Positions 6,662 to 11,977 of a stretch of DNA of 11,977 nt are shown piece by piece (position 1 is the first letter of the stretch; each line of letters begins with the position of its first letter). The notes beneath the pieces are model-generated. The model was not told the DNA's origin. It saw nothing but the letters and a program-made list of their open reading frames with translations, and did no database searches. This DNA is from Gammaproteobacteria bacterium (GTDB taxonomy: Bacteria > Pseudomonadota > Gammaproteobacteria > Pseudomonadales > Azotimanducaceae), in the NCBI GenBank assembly GCA_030432795.1, contig JAUILW010000060.1:1-11977 (forward strand). The letters run 5' to 3'. Made by a program: the position numbers and the translations under genes.

Positions 6662-6916
6662 ATGCACGAGACCTACCAGTTATTCAAGTACGACACCTGT
6701 CCGTTCTGCCAGCGGGTGCTGCGTTTCCTTGCCCAGGTTCCCCAGTTGGAGGTGCCTCTGCGCGACATTTACACCGAGCCTGGGGCTATGAAGGAACTGC
6801 TTCAGGGCGGCGGGCGCACCACGGTGCCGTGCCTGCGCATCGATCGCGATGGCGAGGTGCAGTGGATGTACGAGTCGCTCGATATCATCGCCTATCTGCA
6901 GGCGAAGGCCGGCTAG
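6662..6916 (+). CDS. Glutaredoxin-like protein (GST N-terminal/thioredoxin fold)
   Basis: An 84-residue cytoplasmic protein the size of a classical glutaredoxin. It has the strand YQLFKY, the dithiol site CPFC (Cys13, Cys16) at the start of the first helix, the cis-proline motif TTVPCL (Pro56) and a last helix YESLDIIAYLQAKAG of the kind seen in glutaredoxins and the N-terminal half of glutathione S-transferases. It should reduce disulfides or glutathione mixed disulfides; the physiological target is unknown. A GTG at 6635 would add nine residues, but it would start upstream of the -10 box and has poor ribosome-site spacing, so ATG 6662 is preferred. It is divergent from the DsbA-like gene with a 59-nt gap. 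Its TAG overlaps the stop of the convergent lipoprotein gene in the shared CTAG. Confidence 0.88.
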   Translation: MHETYQLFKYDTCPFCQRVLRFLAQVPQLEVPLRDIYTEPGAMKELLQGGGRTTVPCLRIDRDGEVQWMYESLDIIAYLQAKAG

Positions 6917-7263
6917 CAGACGATGCCATCCTCGGTGCGGATTGCCCAGCCGTCGACGCCGCGTGTCATTACCCCCCGCACCAGCACCTCGCGCCCGGCG
7001 CAGGCTTCTGCCTGGTCGGCCGTTGCGACCTCCACGCCGATCACCAGGCGTGTGCTGTGCCGCGCCATGTGATTTGCATCGAAGTACAGGTGCGCGACGC
7101 CATCCTGCCATTGCAGATAGCCGTGGGTGAGCACTTCCTGATCCGCGTAGCTCGCAGGGAACATCACGAGGTCGATCACGGAGACCCTGCCGTCGGCTGC
7201 AGGTACGTAGGCGGTCTGACAGCCTGCGCATGCCAGGATAAAGGCTAAAAGCAGCGATCTCAT
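6913..7263 (-). CDS. Small predicted lipoprotein, possible OB-fold
   Basis: A 116-residue protein of no family I can name with certainty. It begins with a lipoprotein-like signal, MRSLLLAFILACAGC, with the candidate acylation cysteine at 15. The -3 position is Cys, which is not the preferred lipobox residue. The rest is mostly predicted strand: SVIDLVMFPASYADQEVLTHGYLQ, VAHLYFD and GREVLVRGVMTR, a pattern reminiscent of small OB-fold envelope proteins. That fold is my inference. Cys88 and the terminal Cys116 could form a disulfide. The ATG overlaps the pyrE stop as ATGA, so it is translationally coupled to pyrE and co-transcribed. Its stop overlaps the glutaredoxin-like gene by 4 nt. Its role next to pyrE is unknown. 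Confidence 0.72.
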   Translation of the reverse strand: MRSLLLAFILACAGCQTAYVPAADGRVSVIDLVMFPASYADQEVLTHGYLQWQDGVAHLYFDANHMARHSTRLVIGVEVATADQAEACAGREVLVRGVMTRGVDGWAIRTEDGIVC

Positions 7264-7796
7264 GGTGCGTTCTCCGTTTTGGCGGCGGTTGCGGTCGTGA
7301 GGGTCAGCAGCGCGCGCAGCTCGATCCCCTGTTGGGCGAGGGCCTCGGGACCACCGCTCTCGCGGTCGATCACGCAAATCGCGTGCGACACGGTGATCTG
7401 GTCTTCTCTGAGCAGTTTCGCCATGTCCAGTATAGCGCCGCCGCTCGACACCACATCTTCCACCAGGCAGATTCGCCGGCCGTATAGATTCGGCCCTTCG
7501 GCAAACCGGCAGGTGCCATACGTTTTTGCCTGCTTGCGCAGATACGCGGTGGGCAGGCCGGTGAGCTGGCTCAGCACCGTAGCAATGGGAATACCGCCCA
7601 GTTCGAGGCCGCACAGCACCTCGGTGCCATCGGGAATCAGGGGCGCAAGTGCCTGGCAGATATCGCGCAACAGTACCGGGTCGGCTTCGAACTGATACTT
7701 GTCGAAATACACCGCGCTCTTCGCTCCGGAGCGGAGCGTGAAACTGCCGGAGAGGTGTGCGGCGCGATGGATGCGTTCTGCCAGTTCCTGCGTCAT
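7260..7796 (-). CDS. pyrE: Orotate phosphoribosyltransferase PyrE
   Basis: A 178-residue enzyme that joins orotate to PRPP to make OMP in de novo pyrimidine synthesis. It shows the N-terminal substrate motif RSGAKSAVYFDKY (22-34), the catalytic-loop motif RKQAKTYG (87-94) with the conserved lysines, and the PRPP-binding signature ICLVEDVVSSGG (109-120). GLELGGIPIA (63-72) is the PPi loop region. At 178 residues it is shorter than the roughly 213-residue E. coli enzyme and matches the compact orotate phosphoribosyltransferases of many other bacteria and archaea. The ATG follows the GFA-family stop by 10 nt with no clear Shine-Dalgarno site, so coupling is likely. The next gene overlaps its stop by 4 nt. 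No attenuator of the E. coli pyrE type is visible. Confidence 0.95.
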   Translation of the reverse strand: MTQELAERIHRAAHLSGSFTLRSGAKSAVYFDKYQFEADPVLLRDICQALAPLIPDGTEVLCGLELGGIPIATVLSQLTGLPTAYLRKQAKTYGTCRFAEGPNLYGRRICLVEDVVSSGGAILDMAKLLREDQITVSHAICVIDRESGGPEALAQQGIELRALLTLTTATAAKTENAP

Positions 7797-7806
7797 GAGC
7801 GGTTAG

Positions 7807-8178
7807 TCAACAAGGCATTGTCGGGCCGAGCCATGGCAGCTTGGTGTCGGTATGCACCTCCATGGTGGGCACAAACGATTCCGGTTGGTCGATGGATGCC
7901 GTGGTGATGTCGATGTGCTCCGGGCGTTCACTGATGCTGCACGTCAATGGTGTGCCGCAGGCGCTGCAGTAGTGTCGCACGCCGATGGTGGACGAGTGCA
8001 GCACCGCGGGCGCACCCTTCGTGTAACTGAATTTTTGCACCGGTACGATGGTCCAGGTGACGAAAGGCGCAGCACTCGTGCGCCGGCACATGGTGCAGTG
8101 GCAGTTGGCGGTGAGGGGGGCATCTTCCTCGAACACATAGCGCACGGCACCACAGAAACATCCGCCTTCAGTTTTCAT
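7807..8178 (-). CDS. GFA-family zinc protein (glutathione-dependent formaldehyde-activating enzyme/CENP-V-like)
   Basis: A 123-residue protein with the full cysteine set of the GFA/CENP-V fold: GGCFCGAVRY (Cys7, Cys9), NCHCTMCRR (Cys26, Cys28, Cys31) and YCSACGTPL (Cys71, Cys74). These bind structural and potentially catalytic zinc. The founding member, Gfa of Paracoccus, was described as helping formaldehyde react with glutathione; most members have no proven reaction, so no specific function is claimed. The ATG at 8178 is supported by AGGGAG 6 nt upstream. It is the first gene of a tight three-gene unit with pyrE and the small lipoprotein, and is divergent from the DUF4336 gene with an 83-nt gap. 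Confidence 0.88.
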   Translation of the reverse strand: MKTEGGCFCGAVRYVFEEDAPLTANCHCTMCRRTSAAPFVTWTIVPVQKFSYTKGAPAVLHSSTIGVRHYCSACGTPLTCSISERPEHIDITTASIDQPESFVPTMEVHTDTKLPWLGPTMPC

Positions 8179-8225
8179 TCCGCTCTCCCTGTGGCTGCGT
8201 GATGATCGTGGGCCTGTTGAAGTCA

Positions 8226-8231
8226 TACAAT
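8226..8231 (+). promoter_or_regulatory. Possible -10 element for the DUF4336 gene
   Basis: TACAAT is a 5/6 match to TATAAT in the 83-nt divergent gap. A start near 8238 would leave a leader of about 24 nt containing GGGAAAG before the GTG. No -35 is recognisable, so this is weak. Confidence 0.3.
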
Positions 8232-8261
8232 GTACGCCGCCTTTGGTAGTCGGGAAAGTCG

Positions 8262-8948
8262 GTGCAGCGAAGCCTTGGCGAAAACATCTGGTCGATGGAC
8301 GGGCCGGACATCACCTTCCTCGGGGCGCGCATGCATACGCGCATGACGGTGGTTCGGCTGGCCGGAGGCGGTTTGTGGGTGCACTCGCCCATCGAGCTGG
8401 ACGCGGCGCTGCCGTTTATCGAGTCCCTCGGAGAAACACCGGTCGCCCTCGTGGCGCCCAACAAGTTCCATTACCTGTTCGTGCATCAGTGGCAGGCGCG
8501 CTGGCCGAATGCTCTGGTGTTGGCTGACACTGCATTGCAGAAAAAAGTGCCGGCGCTGTCGAGTGCCTTGCCGCTCACGGATGTTGCGCATGCTTCGTAC
8601 GCACAGGATCTGGACCAGGTGAATTTTCTCGGCAACCGCCTGTTTTCGGAGGTGGTGTTTTTTCACCGGCCGAGCGGCACGCTGATACTCACCGACCTGA
8701 TGATTAATCTGCGCACGGACGATGTAGGTCTGCTGCCGCGCCTGTATCTGCGTTTCGAGCAGGCGGAGTATCCCGACGGCGGCGTGATGCGGCTCTACCG
8801 CTGGGCGACGCGCGACAAGACGGCGGCACGCCGCGCGCTCGATCGTGTGCTGGCATGGCAACCCCGACAGATCACGTTCTGTCACGGCGAGCCGTTCCTC
8901 GAAGACGCACAAGCGGTGCTGCGCCGGGAGTTTGCCTGGCTTACTTGA
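8262..8948 (+). CDS. DUF4336 domain protein (metallo-beta-lactamase-like fold, function unknown)
   Basis: A 228-residue protein that I recognise as DUF4336, a family related to the metallo-beta-lactamase fold. It starts with LGENIWSMDGPDI (5-17), the usual family opening, which supports the GTG at 8262; GGGA lies 6 nt upstream. The place of the HxHxDH metal motif is taken by APNKFHYLF (65-73), leaving only His70. Other likely site residues are Asp145 in LILTDLMINL and His208 in FCHGEPF. Metal binding and hydrolysis are therefore uncertain. No signal peptide is seen. The gene is divergent from the GFA-pyrE unit, and its stop overlaps the convergent methyltransferase gene by 8 nt. No function is assigned to the family as far as I know. 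Confidence 0.82.
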   Translation: MQRSLGENIWSMDGPDITFLGARMHTRMTVVRLAGGGLWVHSPIELDAALPFIESLGETPVALVAPNKFHYLFVHQWQARWPNALVLADTALQKKVPALSSALPLTDVAHASYAQDLDQVNFLGNRLFSEVVFFHRPSGTLILTDLMINLRTDDVGLLPRLYLRFEQAEYPDGGVMRLYRWATRDKTAARRALDRVLAWQPRQITFCHGEPFLEDAQAVLRREFAWLT

Positions 8949-9720
8949 TTGCCAGGGTCGCCATTGAGGTAGGCATTAGCCGGTTCAGAGGCGTGGCCTC
9001 GTTGGTCCAGCGGTCTTCGTAGAATCCATGAATGCTGAATCCGGCATCGATCTGCCCGCCAATCTGGTCGTCCAGGCTATGGCTGAACTCCACGGCCTCG
9101 AGCCGCGCCAGGCGATCAGCAAGCTGCGCCTCGGGCAGGTGTTGCAGGTCGGAAAACGGTAATGGAAAACGGGCGATGGGAGGCTCGCCTTTCTCCATCG
9201 CTTCGTGGTCGAAGAGAAAAAACGCCGGGTTCATGAAGCCGGCCAGCAGCCGCCCGGATGGGCGGAGCACACGGTAACACTCTTGCCATACCGGGCGCAC
9301 TGCAGGGGCGAAGACGTTGGATACCGGGTGAAACACCAGGTCGAAACGGTCGTTGCTGAACGCCGCCAGGTCCGCCATGTCGCCCTGCAGGCAGCGGATC
9401 TCCAGCCCTTCGCGCTCGGCCACGAACCGATCCTTGTCCAGCTGCGCATCGGAATTGTCGAAACTCACCACGCGTGCGCCTGCAGCGGCGAGCACCGGCG
9501 CCTGCTGACCGCCGCCGGAGGCGAGGCACAGCACATCGCGGCCGGCGATGTCGCCGAACCATGCACGTGGCACAGCAAGTGTGGGCGTGAGAATGACCTG
9601 CCAGTCGCCGCGGCGCGCGTGGGCAATGGTGTCGGGGTCCACCGGCTGCACCCAGCGGCTCTCGCCGGCGAGGGACTGAGCGTTCCAGGCTTTGCGATTA
9701 TGGCTCAGGATGTCGGTCAT
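8941..9720 (-). CDS. Class I SAM-dependent methyltransferase
   Basis: A 259-residue cytoplasmic methyltransferase of Rossmann type. Motif I is VLCLASGGGQQAPVLAAAGA (63-82). The acidic ribose-binding end of strand 2 is SFDNSD (86-91), with Asp88. GDMADL (113-118) is the adenine-side motif, and FDLVFHPVSNVF (126-137) is motif IV. The YRVLRPSGRLLAGFMNP stretch (149-165) is the usual post-core strand. The opening MTDILSHNRKAWNAQS resembles relatives annotated only as class I methyltransferases, supporting ATG 9720. An in-frame ATG at 9732 has the better ribosome site (GGAAG, 5 nt away) and would add four residues. The methyl acceptor is unknown. It is the last gene of the minus-strand unit, 32 nt after the DUF2161 gene. 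Confidence 0.88.
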   Translation of the reverse strand: MTDILSHNRKAWNAQSLAGESRWVQPVDPDTIAHARRGDWQVILTPTLAVPRAWFGDIAGRDVLCLASGGGQQAPVLAAAGARVVSFDNSDAQLDKDRFVAEREGLEIRCLQGDMADLAAFSNDRFDLVFHPVSNVFAPAVRPVWQECYRVLRPSGRLLAGFMNPAFFLFDHEAMEKGEPPIARFPLPFSDLQHLPEAQLADRLARLEAVEFSHSLDDQIGGQIDAGFSIHGFYEDRWTNEATPLNRLMPTSMATLAIK

Positions 9721-9752
9721 GCGGTGAAGCATGCCGGCTTCCGGATCGGCAG

Positions 9753-10415
9753 TCACGTCGTATGCCGCTCCAACCACGCGGGCAGTTCCCGTTGCCCGCG
9801 CGGAGACAGCGCGTAAATCCCGGTGTCCAGGCGGTCGAACCAGCCGTACACGTTCCGATAGAGCACCTCGCGGGCGCGGGCGTCGCCGGTCTGTGCCGCC
9901 ACGTCAGATGCTTTGGTATGGCCATTGATGTTGAGGAACGCGGCTATTCGCAGGGCTCGTTGTCGGTAGGCTGTCATGACACCGCCCTTGCTCGGAACCC
10001 CGCCGATGTTCGGGTCGCCTTGCCGCTGTTCGAACTCCCGCAGCAGGTGCCGTCGGCGAGGGTGGGAAGGGCGTGGTGTGTAGGGTGCCGGATCCAGCCA
10101 TGCCTGCACCGATTCCCCCGCAACCGCCAGCAGGCCCAGACCGAGCATACGCAGCAGCTTGACAGATTGTTTCCGGTTTTTTGTCAAGGAGGTGCAGCTG
10201 TGTGGTACAGCAATATAGACGGCATCGCTGAGGCGCAAGCGATCAACCGCCTGATGAAGTAGTTGCAGATTGAGATGACGCTTCAGCTCCACGATGACCA
10301 GCGGTTCATCACCCCGGCGGGCTACGACATCACAGCGGCCGACCTCGGCTTTTACCTCATAGCCCTGCACCTCGAGGTAGGACTTTACCGGCTGGTAGAG
10401 GTCAGCCTCGCGCAC
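9753..10415 (-). CDS. DUF2161 family PD-(D/E)XK nuclease-like protein
   Basis: A 220-residue protein matching DUF2161, proposed to have the PD-(D/E)XK phosphodiesterase fold. The N-terminal helix READLYQPVKSYLEVQGYEV (2-21) is followed by the core GRCDVV (26-31, Asp29) and LVIVELKRH (39-47, Glu43 and Lys45), giving a D-(x13)-E-x-K site. QLLHQAVDRL (51-60) supplies the next helix. The C-terminal part (about 145-215) reads like a winged helix, from YRQRALRIAAFLNINGHTKASDV to DTGIYALSPRG, which suggests DNA binding. GTG 10415 is chosen for AGGA 7 nt upstream; longer frames would run through the hemG 3' end. No modification or toxin partner is adjacent, so restriction, repair and regulation are all open. 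A SAM methyltransferase gene follows, but its motifs are not those of a DNA methylase. Confidence 0.82.
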   Translation of the reverse strand: MREADLYQPVKSYLEVQGYEVKAEVGRCDVVARRGDEPLVIVELKRHLNLQLLHQAVDRLRLSDAVYIAVPHSCTSLTKNRKQSVKLLRMLGLGLLAVAGESVQAWLDPAPYTPRPSHPRRRHLLREFEQRQGDPNIGGVPSKGGVMTAYRQRALRIAAFLNINGHTKASDVAAQTGDARAREVLYRNVYGWFDRLDTGIYALSPRGQRELPAWLERHTT

Positions 10416-10467
10416 GCGTGGTTCCTGTCGCTGAGTGGGTGGTTGTCGTGTGCAACTGTGTTGCTGC

Positions 10468-11022
10468 TCAGACCGACGCGCCGGCCAGACGTCTCGCGTA
10501 GCGCTCCACCTGCTGCCAGTCCGTGTATTCGTAGTCACGTGATGTGTCGGTGTCGCCGCCTGCGGAACGGGCAATGCTGCGCATCAGCCATCTGAGCGGC
10601 GCCGGGTACTTCGAGTAGGTGAGCGCGCCGGCGACGAATTCCAGGTCCGTAAAGGTATCGTCCAGCTGCTCGGCGATTTTGCTTCGTGCATCGGTCAGTG
10701 CCGGCTCTCGCAGGGCCGGGTCCCGGGTTGCAGCGCTGAGCAGCACCACGAACAAGGCGCGTTGATGTTGCTCGATCGAATCGCGGTTTTTTCGAACGAA
10801 CCGCACCAGTTCCCGTTCGAGTCCGCCAGCGTGCATCGAGGCGCCGAAGATCAGCAGCCCGAAGGCGCTCACATCCAGCGCCGCCAACTCGTTCCGGGAA
10901 GCCGCGTCCACGGTTGTCACCTCACGCCCGCATTCGGACAGCACCTCAGCGATCCGCAGTGCGACCTTGCGCGTTTGCCCTTCGCGTGTGGCGTACACCA
11001 AAGCTACAGGCGCTTCAGGCAT
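10468..11022 (-). CDS. hemG: Menaquinone-dependent protoporphyrinogen IX oxidase HemG (flavodoxin family)
   Basis: A 184-residue flavodoxin-fold enzyme that oxidises protoporphyrinogen IX to protoporphyrin IX in haem synthesis, passing electrons to the quinone pool at the inner membrane. The FMN phosphate loop is YATREGQTRKVA (10-21), and GASMHAGG (60-67) is the second flavin loop. The segment GALTYSKYPAPLRWLM (132-147) corresponds to the long HemG loop. AGGDTDTSRDYEYTDWQQV (154-172) closely follows the E. coli HemG ending SGGETDT...YTDWEQV. The ATG overlaps the upstream DUF2939 gene by 8 nt (ATGCCTGA) and has no Shine-Dalgarno site, so it is likely read by coupling. No other haem gene is nearby in the window. 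Confidence 0.92.
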   Translation of the reverse strand: MPEAPVALVYATREGQTRKVALRIAEVLSECGREVTTVDAASRNELAALDVSAFGLLIFGASMHAGGLERELVRFVRKNRDSIEQHQRALFVVLLSAATRDPALREPALTDARSKIAEQLDDTFTDLEFVAGALTYSKYPAPLRWLMRSIARSAGGDTDTSRDYEYTDWQQVERYARRLAGASV

Positions 11023-11539
11023 CGAGCGGAAGGATGATGTTGGTGAGCTTCCAGCCGAGTCCCTGGCGGCGCAGTACGAACTTGGTCACTGCTTCGGCAT
11101 CGCTCGGCACCTCGATGACGAATCGGTCCCACGCCGCGTAGCTGTATGACGCATCGTTCAGAGCCCTGCGATCGTCGGCCTCGTCGTGCTCGGTAGGCGT
11201 GTTCTGCAGGTCCTTGTTTTGCGGCTTGTCGCCTTTCAGCATCTTCATCACGCCGGCGGGCGTCACCCACAGGTCTACCAGCCCGTCGAGCAGCACGCCG
11301 CCGATGGCCACACCAATGGCTGCCAGGGTGCTTTCTTCAGCGGCGCCGCTGGCGCCGTCGAGCACCGCGAAACGCAGCTGCTCCTTCATGTTTCTGCGCA
11401 GCACCGGGAAGTCCACCCGCTCCGACAGGGCTTGCGCATCGCGGTCGTCGGCAGCGCTGCGGATCTGATGTACGGTGATGAAGGGCGATGCTGCCAGGTA
11501 GAGGAGCACCAGCGCGATCAGAGTGAGGAGGTACTTCAT
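11015..11539 (-). CDS. DUF2939 domain protein, membrane-anchored or secreted
   Basis: A 174-residue protein that I recognise as DUF2939, a family of unknown function. A hydrophobic N-terminus (1-22, MKYLLTLIALVLLYLAASPF) is a signal peptide or anchor. It is followed by the family-typical SP-x-x-T-x-x-QI-x-x-A-x-x-D-x-D-A-x-x-L-x-x-x-V-D-F-x-x-LR pattern across about 18-48. A Gly/Ala-rich second segment LAAIGVAIGGVLLDGLVDLWVTP (72-94) and a C-terminal strand pair end in LGWKLTNIILP. GAGG lies 6 nt upstream of the ATG. It is the first gene of the unit containing hemG, with an 8-nt overlap. Whether it helps HemG is unknown. Confidence 0.82.
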   Translation of the reverse strand: MKYLLTLIALVLLYLAASPFITVHQIRSAADDRDAQALSERVDFPVLRRNMKEQLRFAVLDGASGAAEESTLAAIGVAIGGVLLDGLVDLWVTPAGVMKMLKGDKPQNKDLQNTPTEHDEADDRRALNDASYSYAAWDRFVIEVPSDAEAVTKFVLRRQGLGWKLTNIILPLDA

Positions 11540-11565
11540 TACGAGCCTCGAACGTCGGTGGCCGG

Positions 11566-11594
11566 ATCATAGCGGCACGGGCTTGCGATCTTAA
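11566..11594 (-). promoter_or_regulatory. Sigma-70-type promoter for the DUF2939-hemG unit
   Basis: On the minus strand TTAAGA (11594-11589, 4/6 to TTGACA) is separated by 17 nt from TATGAT (11571-11566, 5/6 to TATAAT). The predicted start is about 11559, giving a leader of about 20 nt with GAGG just before the ATG at 11539. Spacing and placement both fit. Confidence 0.6.
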
Positions 11595-11641
11595 GAGGCA
11601 CGCTGTATCCGCGTGCAGGCGGAAACCGTTACCATGCAGGC

Positions 11642-11977
11642 ATGAACCGATCTCTGCCGGAGCTCCTGGCGCCGCTCAATGCACTGGTCGATCCGCTGGT
11701 CAGGCTCGGCGTTGCCAACCCATGGCTGTTCACGCCCGGGTACACGGTGCTCGAAGTGCCGGGGCGCCGCTCCGGTGAGCTGCGTTCGACGCCGCTGCTA
11801 GGCTACCTGGCGGGTCCGTTGCTGGTGGTGGGCACGGTACGCGATGGCTCGCAGTGGATTCGCAATCTCGCGGCTGCTGAGGATGTGCACGTGTGGTTGT
11901 GGGGCCGGCGGTGGCGGGCCGAGAAGCGCATCGTCACGGGCAACGTTGCGGTTCTCGCGCTCAACCGCCCGGCAACC
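11642..11977 (+). CDS. Nitroreductase/quinone reductase family (deazaflavin-dependent, DDN-like) protein, 5' part
   Basis: The first 112 residues of a gene cut by the window end. The segment VLEVPGRRSGELRSTPLLGY (36-55) is the hallmark of the DDN-like family of split-barrel flavin proteins: a strand, then GRRSG with the phosphate-binding basic residues, then RSTPL. It is followed by LLVVGTVRDGSQWIRNLAA, the expected (G)-x-x-x-x-W-x-x-NL continuation. In actinobacteria such enzymes use cofactor F420 to reduce quinones or nitro compounds; whether a proteobacterial member uses F420, FMN or another ligand is not known from sequence. ATG 11642 has no good Shine-Dalgarno site. A three-codon frame (11634-11645) ends on its start codon. 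It is divergent from the DUF2939-hemG unit with a 102-nt gap. Confidence 0.82.
   Translation, partial: MNRSLPELLAPLNALVDPLVRLGVANPWLFTPGYTVLEVPGRRSGELRSTPLLGYLAGPLLVVGTVRDGSQWIRNLAAAEDVHVWLWGRRWRAEKRIVTGNVAVLALNRPAT

Noticed and set aside
9205..9816. Plus-strand 203-codon open frame opposite the methyltransferase
   Set aside because: It is antisense to a clearly conserved enzyme and has no family features.
10416..10574. Longer start for the DUF2161 protein
   Set aside because: The added residues run through the hemG 3' end and are low-complexity; GTG 10415 has AGGA at 7 nt.
9753..11022. Restriction-modification or defence island built on the nuclease-like and methyltransferase genes
   Set aside because: The methyltransferase lacks DNA-methylase motifs (no DPPY/NPPY or PCQ), neighbours are housekeeping genes, and there are no mobile-element signs.
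1..11977. tRNA, rRNA, CRISPR, insertion sequence or attachment-site repeats
   Set aside because: Reading both strands I found no cloverleaf, no regularly spaced repeats, no transposase or integrase, and no terminal inverted repeats.

Overview
The window looks like a compact, GC-rich chromosomal segment from a gammaproteobacterium. This is inferred from gene content: a GlcF tail, PBP1b paired with a TPR lipoprotein of the Pseudomonas LpoP kind, a TPP-riboswitch-controlled TonB receptor, DsbA, PyrE and the quinone-linked HemG. I see no phage, transposon, tRNA, rRNA or CRISPR sequence. The species cannot be named from this window.

Layout. 1-671 (+): the last codons of glycolate oxidase subunit GlcF, then a GNAT acetyltransferase. 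668-3483 (-): the bifunctional murein synthase PBP1b and, overlapping its end, a TPR lipoprotein that is probably its activator; both appear to start at TTG. 3484-3864: a divergent control region with a housekeeping-like promoter, a complete TPP riboswitch and a hairpin covering the Shine-Dalgarno site. 3865-5898 (+): the TonB-dependent receptor under that switch, most simply an outer-membrane transporter for thiamine or a thiamine precursor. 5904-6602 (-): a membrane-anchored DsbA-like oxidoreductase with a CIHC active site. 6662-6916 (+): a small glutaredoxin-like protein, possibly on a leaderless mRNA. 6913-8178 (-): a three-gene unit, GFA-family zinc protein, PyrE and a small lipoprotein. 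8262-8948 (+): a DUF4336 protein. 8941-11539 (-): a four-gene unit, DUF2939 protein, HemG, DUF2161 nuclease-like protein and a SAM methyltransferase. 11642-11977 (+): the start of a deazaflavin-type nitroreductase/quinone reductase, cut by the window edge.

Two functional themes stand out. One is the envelope: PBP1b with its candidate activator, the TonB receptor, DsbA and the small lipoprotein. The other is redox and cofactors: thiamine uptake, DsbA, glutaredoxin, HemG and the F420/FMN-type reductase. Strands alternate often. Three convergent gene pairs share bases at their stop codons and a fourth is 5 nt apart, leaving no room for ordinary terminators. The strongest item is the riboswitch-receptor unit; the others are mostly known families in partly unexplored combinations. 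I did not find a convincing new defence or mobile system.
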